Shown here: positions 9,615 through 20,056 of the stretch, in pieces
How positions within the stretch are numbered: position 1 is the first letter of the stretch
Layout of the letters: each line of letters starts with the position of its first letter
Origin: Seminavis robusta
Taxonomy: Eukaryota; Bacillariophyta; Bacillariophyceae; Naviculales; Naviculaceae
Direction of reading: 5' to 3'
DNA: 64,000 nt
Assembly: GCA_903772945.1 (NCBI GenBank)
Contig: CAICTM010000241.1
Coordinates: 1 to 64,000 of the forward strand
The notes under the pieces: model-generated
Told to the model about the DNA's origin: nothing
Databases searched by the model: none
What the model saw: the letters and a program-made list of their open reading frames with translations, nothing else
Program-made: the position numbers and the translations under genes

Positions 9615-11462
9615 TCATGTCCAAGGACAACGGCGGAAGTCTGGCAGTCCAACGTATTGCTCCAGAGACAACCTATCTTCATCGCAAAGCGTTGAGATGT
9701 TGAAGGGTATTCCTTCCTTGGAAACCTGGTTGTGGAAGTCTTCATCTTCCAGCCTCGCGCCGCTGCTGCCAATTCTCCATTTGTTGCAAGTCCATTCAAT
9801 GTCGCACTTGTTCTTCAACATCGCTCGGAAATCATCTGGTCGAATCTTGGTGACAGACGAAAAAGGCCTATGGAGCTCATCAAGAAGTGCCGCAAGCCGA
9901 TGGCTGGCAACCCAAACCTCTAGCTTTTTGTCGAGAGCACCACGTCGAGGATTCTTGCCTTTGCCAACTGGAATGCCATGTCTACAGAGGTGTTCTCGAA
10001 AGCTTCTTTCTGATGGGAAGTGGTCTTGACCTTTCTGGGAGGCAGGGTTTAGGTCTGGGTCCATCCCAGGTAGACAGAACAAGTCCGGGCGAAAGCTGTA
10101 TCCCAGGTCTTCCAGTGTCGCTTTGACATCTTGAAACGTTGGCAACTGTTCCATTCTCAAGGGATCAAATGACACAGTTTTCTCTTTCGGTTTCGCGTCC
10201 TGCTGGATTGCCCGGGGTTTAGGCTTTTTGGACTTCTTGTTCGCTGCCACCTTCTTCACGCGGTTGGATACATCCGACAGTACGGTTTCGCTGCGGCGCT
10301 TCTTTGTTTGCTTCTTCGCAAGCGAGACCTTGGCCTTTACGCTGTTGGTGGATTTGTCAACTTCGACTTTCTGGGTTTCAGTCCCTTTAGATGTGGTACT
10401 ATGCTTATTCGGTGCCGACCAAGCGAGCGCTTGAAGTAGACAGTTCAAGGCGTTCATGAATCCGTTTTGGCTGTACTGCTGGTGAAGGCGAACAGCCGAA
10501 AGATCAGTGGAATAGCGGATCAAGTCGCCTCGGGTTGATACGGGCATCACGACGTCGGCAGGTGGATTTCCAAAAAGATACACAAAGGGAAATTTCTCTT
10601 GCTGTTGGCACAGTTTACACACGGACATCGTGATGCTTAATTGGTTCATCGTGTTACCAAGGAGCCCGCGAGCCTTAAGGCCGTCTACTAGGCGTTGTAT
10701 GTCGTGGAAGACGAGCCCAGGCCACGGAACTGTGGTGTCGTTTTCGGCCAACAAGGGAACAGGGACGAAGACCGCTCTAGACTCGGAAAACTCCGGGTCC
10801 GCGTCAGGGAACCTTGAATCCAACAGGGAAACTTCTGCGCCAACAGGTTCTTTCGGAAACAGATCTTTCAACAAGTCAGCTGCTTGTACATCAGGTTCTG
10901 CACCAACCGCTTCGTTGGAAAAGAGATCTTTCAAAATGTCAGTCGACTCCCCTTCTGGCACATCAAATTCTGCACCTGCCGGCCCCTGCGCCGAAAACAG
11001 ATCTTTCAATATGCGCGCTTCTTGCATTGCTTCTTTGAAATGGGGAGTTTTCTGTTGAAGAGCTATGTGCATGTTGTCGTGATAACTGCACGTCTTTGGA
11101 TTGAATATCAATCGACGGGATTCAGGAGTGGTACCTGCTTTACCGAGCAAATAGGCAACCTCCACGTGTTGGCAGCTTTGATAAACAAGAAGAGGAGCGG
11201 GGGAAGGCGGAGGTTCTTCATCATCTGGGACTTCCTCAGAAATGCTAACTTTTGTACTAGATTCAAAGGCCTTGTTGTCTTTGTCGGCTTCCTCCCCTTC
11301 CTTCTCTCCGTGTTTGATAGCCGCTTTCGCTTCTCTGATCTTGCTTCTTTTGCTTAGCAATAGACATGGCCACAATACATTTTCTTTGTTTTCGACAGGG
11401 ACCTCAACGAAAGAGAGAGCTGCAAGCTCCGGATTTTCCATGGTGCTGTCCTCTGCTTGCAT
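9615..11462 (-). CDS. Unrecognised 615-aa protein with LKDLF repeats
   Basis: Single open frame from ATG at 11462. I do not recognise a family. The N-terminal half is acidic and holds three copies of an (I/L)LKDLF....PxGAE unit (about residues 150-215). The middle (about 375-435) is Lys/Arg-rich with several KKRR/KKSKKPK clusters, plausible nuclear localisation signals. The C-terminal part (about 440-600) starts LPTFQDVKATLEDLGY and continues with F.SE.SFREHLCRHG, resembling a small globular module repeated in many diatom hypothetical proteins. The three repeats could be short linear binding motifs. A nuclear protein is an inference from composition only. Confidence 0.65.
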   Translation of the reverse strand: MQAEDSTMENPELAALSFVEVPVENKENVLWPCLLLSKRSKIREAKAAIKHGEKEGEEADKDNKAFESSTKVSISEEVPDDEEPPPSPAPLLVYQSCQHVEVAYLLGKAGTTPESRRLIFNPKTCSYHDNMHIALQQKTPHFKEAMQEARILKDLFSAQGPAGAEFDVPEGESTDILKDLFSNEAVGAEPDVQAADLLKDLFPKEPVGAEVSLLDSRFPDADPEFSESRAVFVPVPLLAENDTTVPWPGLVFHDIQRLVDGLKARGLLGNTMNQLSITMSVCKLCQQQEKFPFVYLFGNPPADVVMPVSTRGDLIRYSTDLSAVRLHQQYSQNGFMNALNCLLQALAWSAPNKHSTTSKGTETQKVEVDKSTNSVKAKVSLAKKQTKKRRSETVLSDVSNRVKKVAANKKSKKPKPRAIQQDAKPKEKTVSFDPLRMEQLPTFQDVKATLEDLGYSFRPDLFCLPGMDPDLNPASQKGQDHFPSERSFREHLCRHGIPVGKGKNPRRGALDKKLEVWVASHRLAALLDELHRPFSSVTKIRPDDFRAMLKNKCDIEWTCNKWRIGSSGARLEDEDFHNQVSKEGIPFNISTLCDEDRLSLEQYVGLPDFRRCPWT

Positions 11463-11951
11463 TGTGAACTGCGGGTTTTATAATAGGGCAACTACGTTTG
11501 TCGAATCTGCGAAATTATTATGCTGTACCTGCAGGGTCGACTGTGAACAGTACTGGAACACCCTACTCTCTACGGTTACCATGGTATGGCGCGGGGGTTG
11601 CTTCGCGTTTACTGCAGCATAGTCTAGTACTGTGCAGTATGGTACCGAGTGTACCGGTATGCATACTAGACTAGCTAGTACTTGATGCCGAACCATTTTC
11701 AGGTTTTCGAGGGCAACGGAAAAGAGGGGCGACATGCAACTTCTCACGGAATTGATTGGATTTCATCGTCATGCAAGGTTTCTCTCGCTTGTGTTGTTGG
11801 TACCGATAACGAAGACCATCTATGCATAGCTGGATTAGCTAGCTAGATGCAGAAATACCATCGATAGGAGCAACTATGATTGCATTTAATTAAATGAAGC
11901 TATGATCCAATACTAGCTTGCTACAGTAGTACCGGTAGTGTCATCAGCTAG
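11463..11951. other. Intergenic
   Basis: No gene supported. Short TAGCTAG and GTACCGGTA words occur throughout (for example 11640-11690 and 11825-11955). Confidence 0.4.
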
Positions 11952-14702
11952 CTAGTTACATGCCCCACATGCATCACATCCACAGAGATCAGTGGAGGAG
12001 CAAGTGAAATTGACCCTCTTCATATCTTCACAAAACGAGTACAGACCGCCAAAGTATTCATTGCAGGTGTAAGTCATATCCCAAATATTCTCACAGAGAC
12101 CATTTGGGATGGAACCAGTCAGAGAGGTGTTTGATACTGTTAGTGCCTCTAACCCAGCCATCTCTTTGAAGCTTTCAGGAATGCTGCCAGTCAGACCAGT
12201 ATCATGGAGAAACAGCTCAGTCACATTGTTCAAGAGCCCTAGCTCTGATGGGATGCTACCAGAAAACTCATTATGAGCAAGCCAGAGTAGATTGAGTGAT
12301 GTCAAAAGGCCTAGTTGTGATGGCAGTGGGCCTTCCAAATTGTTGTTGTGGAGCTTGAGGTAGGAGAGCTGTCCCCAGTTCTCAAAGATTGAGCTTGGGA
12401 GAGTCCCTGTGAAGCTGTTGCCATTCATCCAGGCCATGGTCAAACCTGTTGAGGCATTAAGAGTGCAAGGGCTCTGATAAGTAACCTGGGTTTCATGAGA
12501 TTGGTATTTTAAAAGACGAACAACACAGCAACTTACTTGGAAAGAGTCCAAATTCGGTGGGAATTGTTCCGGTTAATGAATTGTCATCAATGTCTAGTCT
12601 CTTCTGCTCAAACAGGATGATAAGTATCAGTGATCCAAGAATCATGACTCAAGCCAAGATGTTATACCGATATCAAATGCTGGGCTTACCATGTGTGTCA
12701 ACCGGAATAGTTCACTTGGAAGAGATCCTGTAATGGAACAGTTCCACAGATTCAGTCGGTTCATATCAGAGAGCAAACCAATTTCCGTTGGGATGGAACT
12801 ATGGAATGGAATATCATAGACCCAAAACTTCTCCAACTTTGTCATTTGGCCAATCTCTGGCAGCAATTTCCCACTTTGGAGGCTGTTCAAACCATGCACA
12901 TGAAATGTGACCATGTTGGTCAGCCTATAGAGCTCTGTTGGTAGTGTACCTGCAATTTCTTTGCACCATCGCAAACTGAGAATGCTCAGGGCTTGCATGT
13001 TTCCAATCTCACTAGGGATGGATCCTGTAAAGGTATTGTGGCCAATTTCTAGCTCCTGCAGCAGGGTGAGCTGTCCTATCTCTGTTGGGATTTGGCCCGT
13101 GTGGAGATTTCGGTCGGCGTAGAACTTTCGAAGTTTTGTGAGCAGACCAATCTCAGAGGGAATCATGCCTCGAAGATTTTCGTTGGACCCAACTTCCAAA
13201 TAGAGCAAAGAATCACGCAAAAGGTAAATCTCTGGCGGGATGCTTCCATCCATATTGTTTTCCGTAAACACCAAATGGAGATATCGTCCATTGGCATCGC
13301 ACACAGTGTCTCGAAACTGAAGCTCTGCTGCCACTTCTTCGGTATTCCCTTCAAACAAGAAAAAGTTTTCCGCTCCCCCGACAAGCTTTCGAAAGTACCA
13401 GGAGCATTCATCCACATGGTAGCTAAGCCAATCGTCTTGAAGATTCCAATTTTGTCCTCCCGTGCTGTAGTAGAAAGTAGCCATGGCAAACCTTTGTAGG
13501 ATCTTCCACTCGGGATACACTGTCCTGTTGGGATCATTCAGTACCCATTGGTACGCCAAGGCTTGAGGAGAATGGGGATTGTCAAGAATGGCATTGCGTG
13601 TGGTATCCAGAAGTCCCTCCCAAGTGTCCGCCAGGATTGTGGGAGCAGCGGTTGGAGCTGCTGAAATTGTTGGTGATTCATCCATTGTTGGTGCTGGCTC
13701 TCCCTTATTGTTGTTGATGCCAAAGACAAGCCCCAGCAGGACAATCAATGCCAACAGACAAGTGGCCCCAACGGCAATGTGGCAGATTGTCTTTCGGGTC
13801 TGCAATTTGGCATGTGATGTAGTGGGAGCTTGTTCCGTGACTTCTTGAGCGGTTCCCACAATGGCTTCCTCTTCATCTGTCACGGGCCTGGCTTCGGCAA
13901 TGCTTTCCACCACACTGCTGTTTGGAATTGTCGCAGGGACTATTACAGTGTGGTGGCTGCTGCTGCTGTTGTTGTTCATTGTGTGGTGGGACGACGAAAG
14001 CTCTTGGGAGGAGTTGACTGTCAACGTCCAGGAATCGAGTCTGTGGGTTCCGCTGGAACGAACGCTATACCCGCCAGGTTGAGAGGCTTCCGAGGATGCC
14101 CGAGTCAGTTGGGTGGTTCGTAGGGTGGCAGCATCCTTGGCGTTCATGGTGACTTTGGACTCCTTTTGTTGTGCCTCTTGTGATTTGGCTTTCGAGGTCG
14201 TCTGAATCTTACCAGCCTTGGCTTTGGCGTCCTTCTTTCCCGGTACACCATCGGGGGTCTCATTGACGTCACGATCTAGCACCATTTGCAGGACTCGATC
14301 TTGGGTGCTGCATCGACGAAGGACTTCCTGAGCATTGCCTTCTCTGCTGCTAGTGGGGTAAGACGCTACCGGGGGAGCCTTCCGCGTCGGTTTTTCGTCG
14401 GTTGTCTTCTTGAGGTCATCGTCGGAATCCTGGGCTCTTTCTCCCTCGTCCGAGAACGCAGCACCACGGATGGCTGCTGCCTCCTTTTCGGTGACTTTTG
14501 CCGCTGGCTTGAGGTGACCTTGGTCTGCCGACGAGAGCGCTTCGGCATCAGTGGCACTGCTTCCTCCATCATCGGCAATACCTGTAGCAGTAGTGTCAAC
14601 AGCGCCGCGGTCCTCCTCGCTTTCGACAAACAAGAGTGCCAAGACTTGATCGCGGGCAACCTCCGCTCTCACAGAATCAGAAGGATCCTTCTTCATCTCC
14701 AT
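11952..14702 (-). CDS. LRR single-pass membrane protein B (three exons)
   Basis: Exons 14702-12690, 12603-12537 and 12445-11952 encode 857 aa. The splice positions and the 67-nt middle exon match gene A exactly, and the exon joins sit at the same places in the LRRs. The polar N-tail is longer (about 300 residues, Ser/Thr/Lys rich), followed by one membrane segment (about 306-329, IAVGATCLLALIVLLGLVFG), the conserved cap (ALAYQWVLNDPNRTVYPEW, then WLSYHVDECSWYF), LRRs, and a CGCDACGACN tail. No kinase is present. Same inferred topology as gene A: LRRs outside, tail inside. Divergence is concentrated in the N-tail, the LRR part being well kept, which fits duplicated receptors with different cytoplasmic ends. 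Confidence 0.87.
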
Positions 14703-15707
14703 GGTCGCTCGTTGATTGAAGGAATGAATGGTCGCCGAGGCAATGGAGGGGCAAACTGTGGCTACGGAACCTGGCTGGAGTGGTGGTGGTTATTGCCGGG
14801 ATGTTATTATTGCTCCGATGAACTTTTTTATTAGAATGTTACTCTGACCTCAGGCCTCGAAGCAAAATGAATAGGCCTCGAAGCAACACCGGTACCAGTG
14901 GTACCACGCTGGAACTCGAATGCTCGAATGTAAAAAGGCGATTGTAAAAGAGAAGTAAGAGATAAGAGGCAATAGGGTGCTGTGTCGCGTGTCCCGGATT
15001 CATTAAACGTTGCGGGGCCCCTTGAACACTAAGAAAAGTGACCTCATGACTTCATTGCGTTGCATTCGCGGAAAGACTTCTGCACTCAGGTACCGGTACA
15101 GATAAGAGCTAGTTAAGGTAGTTGAGGTAAACAAATAAAGGATGAGTTTTTTATAATCAATTCATTTAACCACAACCTTTGTTTACATCATCTACCTGAG
15201 CTTTTAAAAAAGAAGCACTGAATGAATGTCGCGAACTCCTTGAACTTCCTGTTTCCTTTTGGACACGTCACCCCCCAGCAATTCCATCTTCTACTGTATG
15301 ATCATATTATTCCTTCTCTCTGGAACTTGCTTTCTGCGCTTCAGATGTTCCATCGTTGCAGCTTTGATCCACTTTACCTCTTCATCACAAAATAAATAAT
15401 AGGATCAGGCCAGCAAGGGAACCAACCCCCCCACCCTCTCCTCAATGTAGCGTGAATCCATCGAATCTTCCGAGGATAGCGAAGAAGAGAACTGGGTGAA
15501 TGATGGAGTTGGACTCCCCTTTGCTTCAGCCAATACAGGGAGACCATTGTTGGTGTCGAGGGTTCTAGCATAGGTGCAGTTCTGGTCATCCTCAAAACTG
15601 GTCGTTCGGTTCATGACCTGCAAGTGGGCGACAGTGCTGTATAACCGTCAATCTGCCGACTTTTTGGAACCTGGGAGGAACAAATCAGTGTCCCAGCCAG
15701 CCAGCTT
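14703..15707. other. Intergenic with one possible small gene
   Basis: A minus-strand frame of 69 codons from ATG 15611-15613 (approx.) to 15405 starts MNRTTSFEDDQNCTYART and ends GGLVPLLA; it has protein-like composition but no recognisable family and may be a chance frame or a last exon. The rest carries short repeats only. 15700-15707 (GCCAGCTT) is the left target duplication of the hAT element. Confidence 0.3.
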
Positions 15708-16589
15708 TAGTGATGGGCACCCCTTTGATACACCCATTGATACATAGGTATAATACACGTATAATACGTGGTCCCCAACTTCAATACATATGTATTATCA
15801 TACGATTTTAGCAAAAAGTGACTGAATTTTAAAAGTAGTTTTACTCTTGATCAGCACAAACTGCCGAATCGCCAAAACACAGGCTTTACTCTGTGGTAAC
15901 TTTTCGGTTGTTTGACTTTTTCATCCCCCTTGGGAATCATCAGTGCTTGGGCTATTGTGGTACTTATGAAATCGAGGTTTATGTCGGCATGCTCCGTATA
16001 TTTCGTTGCAGGAGTTGATCAGGTTTTCTGGTGATTCTCTGGATCGTTTCAGTATCTCGAGTCGCTCCCTGTTGCATAGGCTGCAGTGTCGTGTCCCGAA
16101 GGTCTTGACAGTGCTGATGGGGTTGCCTTGCCATAGGATGCTAATTTCGATGCTGTTCCTTTGAATATCGCATATTATACGTATTTAACTACTACTGCTA
16201 ATTTTGGAGGTCTTAGCTATCCAGTTTACCCTCCCAAGGCCCACTAGACTTGGCTACAGATGCTGCATCATCCTCATCAAGGCCTAGATCCTCATCAAGG
16301 CCTAGATCTACCAAGAACTGGTCTAAATCAGCAGTAAGAGCTCTGCAAAAGCTGCCATCGACTGATTCCCGGATGGTTCAAGAGACTTTGAAAGCCTCAA
16401 GTTGACATAGCAATAGAGCAGCATCTTCACAATCTTGTTGATGAGACTATTTCGAACCGTAGAATGCACAACATAATGTGCATGGGAAGATGGACAGACC
16501 ATAGGTTAATACAGTATAATACAGTATTATACAGTATTATACGTATTATACGTATCAAAACTTAAAATACGTGTATTTGCCCATCACTA
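15708..16589. mobile_element. Non-autonomous hAT element, 882 bp, with perfect 8-bp target duplication
   Basis: The ends are perfect inverted repeats TAGTGATGGGCA ... TGCCCATCACTA. They are flanked on both sides by GCCAGCTT (15700-15707 and 16590-16597), an 8-bp target duplication as made by hAT transposases. Just inside, both ends have matching inverted TATA-rich blocks with GATAC and ATAATACGTAT words. There is no transposase frame, so it would need a transposase from elsewhere. An internal direct repeat ATCCTCATCAAGGCCTAG occurs twice near 16270-16306. The intact ends and duplication suggest a fairly recent insertion. Confidence 0.9.
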
Positions 16590-16639
16590 GCCAGCTTTGA
16601 AAGTCACCAAATAAATGCTCCCACCGTTCGTCGTGAGCT

Positions 16640-17370
16640 TTGTTTCTGATTATCACCCCCACTGCCTACCGTATGACAGTCTCTTTCATGCATGCATGCC
16701 CTCAGAGCGGAAAAGGATCAAAAGATTCTCATCCTTGGAGCGGAAGATGGTTTGAGATTATTAGCAGCGCAATTCGCAATCCATGCAAGTGTACGCAGCC
16801 CATGCGAGAGCTTCAAGTGGCTGGCTGGGACTGCATGGGCTACCGTTTCGAAAACCTCCCTTCGAGCCGGAGATGTGGGCCACATTTTTGTCGCCGAAAG
16901 GTTGCGCTGGAAGAGTCATTTCGAAGAGACAATGGTAGTGATACCGATTCCGTGGCGTGGCGTGACGACGAAGAGTGGCGACGAATTTTGAGACCACGAT
17001 GCAAACAAACGATGAGCCCTGCAAAGTTGACGAGGAAACTACCCCGTAGGAATAGCTCTGCAGATGCTGAGTTAGTGAACCTTGAAACACGTCTTGGTGG
17101 CTCCATCCTCCCTCCAATACTATGAGGACACCAGTCATCAGCAGACACGGCAGAGAGCAAAAAGGTAGACCAGGCAACTACTTGTAATGATCACAACATG
17201 GCTAGCTAGCAAAGTGTTTTACTTGACTGTTTGTGTTTGAGGGCAAAGAGGCATTGTGAAATATCTGCCTTCAAAGTTTGCATAAATTGGAGAATTGGCC
17301 GTCTTTGCGGAGCATTGTTTCTGGGATTTCTGCTGCCAGTTCATTGCCACATGTTTGAAAAATGTAATTA
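16640..17370. other. Decayed duplicated module X (copy 1)
   Basis: Parts of 16900-17370 match 19690-19990 in the same orientation: GTGGCGACGAATTT with CCGTGGCG upstream, the GTTTGAGGGCAAAGAGGCATTG block (about 17237), and GAGCATTGTTTCTG with TTGCCACATGTTTGA. Open frames here (a plus-strand frame from 16640 and minus-strand frames) do not match each other well between copies, so I do not call a gene. It may be a decayed gene or untranslated sequence duplicated around the acidic/RS gene. Confidence 0.4.
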
Positions 17371-17974
17371 TTCATTCAAGCTTCTTGCTTCTTGCGCCAT
17401 CATGTCATACATGTAGTAGCTGGCGGAGGCCCATCTTACTAGATAGCTAGAAGAAAGCTAGATCTCCGAGTACTGGCTAGATAGCTTGCTAGCTAGAAGC
17501 CTATCGGCAAGGTCCTGATCGTGTTGTCCTGATGATGGTAGCGTGATGCGGTCATGGAAGATGGTGCGGTTGTCGTGGTCGTCACCATTCTGAGTGCCGT
17601 ACGTCGATCAGGATCGGCTTGGAATTCCTACTACTGGCTACTAGACCTACTAGCTAGTAGACTAACCCCGTTATGTGATTCGATTCCAGTCTATTTACCG
17701 AGATATTTACCGTCAGCTTTTAGCTGGGCGAAAAAACCAAAAAACCTGCTTTGCAAAGTTTTATTGTAGCACACCCAGAAAGATTCCGGTTCACGAGGAG
17801 CACTCACCTAGTATGGACACAGAGTCAGTGTTCGCCATCATTCCAATAGAGTAGGCAACAAACTTCGCCGCCAGAGAGTATAGCACTGGCATTCAGCCAC
17901 ACAGTCTCTTTCCACAACCTTTGCAAGGTGCTCATAATCTGTAGCAGGCAACAAAACAAAAGCACCCACCTAGG
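17371..17974. other. Upstream region of the acidic/RS gene copy 1
   Basis: 17880-17974 matches, inverted, the region just upstream of copy 2 (about 32990-33070), for example the GTAGCAGGCAACAAAACAAAA segment next to the start. This conserved stretch likely includes the 5' untranslated region and promoter of both copies. TAGCTAG words are frequent further out. Confidence 0.4.
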
Positions 17975-19288
17975 ATGACAATGAACCCGCAAACTGCTTT
18001 GAGGCAAACCTTTGCAAGTCCAAGGCAGAGCCTGGTCATGATCGAAACAATGAGGCATTCAGTCTCTAATTTGAACATCCTACCCCATGTGACAGGGATC
18101 CACTTTGCCGTTGAGGATGAACTATGTGATCTAAGTGAACTGAGCATTGGCGCCAGTAGCGATGAGGAAGTAAGCATTGGCGACAGCAGCGATGAGGAAA
18201 TAAGCATTGGTGACAGCAGTGATGAGGACAGCAGCGACGAGGAAGTAAGCATTGGAGACAGCAGCGATGAGGAACTGGAATCAGAGAATGAAGAATCAGA
18301 AAGTGGTGAAGCTGAAGAGAATCAGAAGGTTGTTAAAACCAGGAAGCCAAGAACCAAGAAAGTGCGGCGGCGTGTTCGTCGAGTTAAGTCCACCGTACCG
18401 GTAGATGTGGCACATCCTGCTCCCAAGGTAGACAACAAAGCTTCCACTGGTGACGCTTGTCCGCGCCACTGTCATAATATGACTAGAAGCCAAGGTGTAC
18501 ACAGGACAAAGAGCTCAGCTGAACAAGGGGATGATCCACCGGTACCCACACACCGTTGCTCTCGCCGTGCCACAACACGACGGTCCAGTCGTCGCACAAC
18601 CAAGAGTGTCTCCCCAGCTCCTGCTGCTAGAAGTCAGCGTAGATCTTCTCATAGACGTGTTAGTAAGGGTACCCCGAAGAAGAGGCTCTCAAGGAGTCTA
18701 TCTCCGGCTAGAGTTTCACATCACTCTGGACACAGCTCGACACATCGTCGCCCTTTAAGGAGGACTACTAGTACCGGAGCAGAAGCATCTACTGTGTCAC
18801 GTCACAGTCTTCGCAGGAGGCTCTCAAGGAGTCTATCCCCGGCTCGAGTTTCACATCACTCTGGACGCAGCTCGACACATCGTCGCCCTATAAGGAGGAC
18901 TAGTACTGGGGCAGAAGCATCTACCGGTACTGTGTCACGTCACAGTCTTCGCAGGAGGCGTAGCTACCGATCCAGGGCCAATGGCCAGATAGCACAAGCA
19001 TTGGACGAGCCACCACAACAACCAAGAGATGATGATGCTGGCAGTGGTACAGAAAGTTGGGAAGAGTATGCAGAAGATGTCAATGAGAAAAGTACATCAA
19101 AGTTGAACCCAGGAAGCATCTTTTCCCAAGTGACAAAAGCCACCAGCAAGCTGACGAAGCAAGCTGTGAAGGTTACTGAAAAGGTGGTTAGTGCTGTTAT
19201 GGATAGCACAGAGAGAAGCTACCGGTATGAGACCATAGTTGGTGATAGCACAGGCTTTTCAGTGCCAGTGCCAGCGCAGGCAGCATAG
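17975..19288 (+). CDS. Acidic SSDEE-repeat / RS-rich protein, copy 1
   Basis: A 437-aa single-exon protein of unknown function. Residues about 50-110 contain five SIG(D/A)SSDEE-type acidic repeats, typical casein-kinase-2 targets. They are followed by a strongly basic Arg/Ser part with KTKKVRRRVRRVKS and a ~45-residue block (LSRSLSPARVSHHSG...THRR...) present twice in tandem here and once in copy 2. Near the C-terminus a conserved amphipathic segment LNPGSIFSQVTKATSKLTKQ is followed by Lys/Val-rich helix. A cluster of acidic then basic repeats suggests a nucleic-acid or chromatin/RNA-binding nuclear protein, but SR-protein identity is not shown since no RRM is present. The ATG at 17975 is preferred because the paralogue starts at the same place. 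Confidence 0.75.
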   Translation: MTMNPQTALRQTFASPRQSLVMIETMRHSVSNLNILPHVTGIHFAVEDELCDLSELSIGASSDEEVSIGDSSDEEISIGDSSDEDSSDEEVSIGDSSDEELESENEESESGEAEENQKVVKTRKPRTKKVRRRVRRVKSTVPVDVAHPAPKVDNKASTGDACPRHCHNMTRSQGVHRTKSSAEQGDDPPVPTHRCSRRATTRRSSRRTTKSVSPAPAARSQRRSSHRRVSKGTPKKRLSRSLSPARVSHHSGHSSTHRRPLRRTTSTGAEASTVSRHSLRRRLSRSLSPARVSHHSGRSSTHRRPIRRTSTGAEASTGTVSRHSLRRRRSYRSRANGQIAQALDEPPQQPRDDDAGSGTESWEEYAEDVNEKSTSKLNPGSIFSQVTKATSKLTKQAVKVTEKVVSAVMDSTERSYRYETIVGDSTGFSVPVPAQAA

Positions 19289-19690
19289 GCAACTCAACTC
19301 GGTTAAACAGCCCAGAATTTTGTGAAAACAAGATACCACAATGCTTTATTCATACCCTACAGTCATACATAGTACAACCTATAGTTTGCTGCCTCAACAT
19401 AGAGTGACTTAGCTGCATACTCAACGTGGATTCGGGGCTGGAATACCCAGGATTCTACTCGGTCGACTTCAATAGCTGATCATCCCTGTGGCCAAGAGCC
19501 AAGCCCAAAGAAATATTGCTCCCCCAACGCTATGCCGCTACGGCCAGCTAGTAGCGAGCCAGACACCAGATAGCACCACCCACTGGTACCACCTCCAGTG
19601 TGGGGTCATTCACTCTCCTGTACGCTATCGAACTGTGGAAACAGACCCAGCCAGTTCTGAGTACGTAATTTCGAAAACTGCCGGATTTTC
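19289..19690. other. 3' flank of acidic/RS gene copy 1
   Basis: The first ~190 bp match, inverted, the 3' flank of copy 2 (about 31650-31840), including TACTCAACGTGGATT and GGGCTGGAATACCCAGGA, so the duplicated unit includes the downstream region. Confidence 0.5.
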
Positions 19691-19990
19691 CCGTGCGCTG
19701 GGCCAGTTTCTAAGAAACGATGACAGTGATACCATGCCGTGGCGACGAATTCGGAGACGAAGATGTAGACGAACGAAAGAGCCCTCCTTTGAGGCAACTA
19801 CCTCGGATGACGAGAAAAGGGAGGTGTTTTCCCATGAACAAAGCTAGCAAAGAGTTTTACCACGCCGTTTGTTTGAGGGCGAAGAGGCGTTGTGGAAACA
19901 TCTTCCCAGTTTGCATGAATTAGAGAATGTCAATTGCTTGTGAGAGCATCGTTTTCTGCCGCTAGCATGTTTGAGGCAAGGAAGATATTC
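19690..19990. other. Decayed duplicated module X (copy 2)
   Basis: Direct-orientation partner of 16900-17370. Shared words include GTGGCGACGAATT, GCAAAGAGTTTTAC, TTTGAGGGCGAAGAGGCGTTG and GAGAGCATCGTTTTCTGCCGC. No convincing shared open frame. A plus-strand frame at 19488-19847 overlaps it but does not align in frame with copy 1. Confidence 0.4.
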
Positions 19991-20056
19991 ATGGTGCCCG
20001 TATTGACAACATACATGTTTTCATGTCCTCAAAAGGGCACCTCCGTCTGTAAAGGT

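Noticed and set aside
5220-14702. LRR receptor kinases
   Set aside because: No kinase motifs on either side of the membrane spans in genes A or B.
16640-17125. Plus-strand 161-codon frame
   Set aside because: The duplicated partner region does not preserve the frame, so coding is not supported.
17640-17700. tRNA-like B box (GATTCGATTCC)
   Set aside because: No matching A box or cloverleaf upstream.
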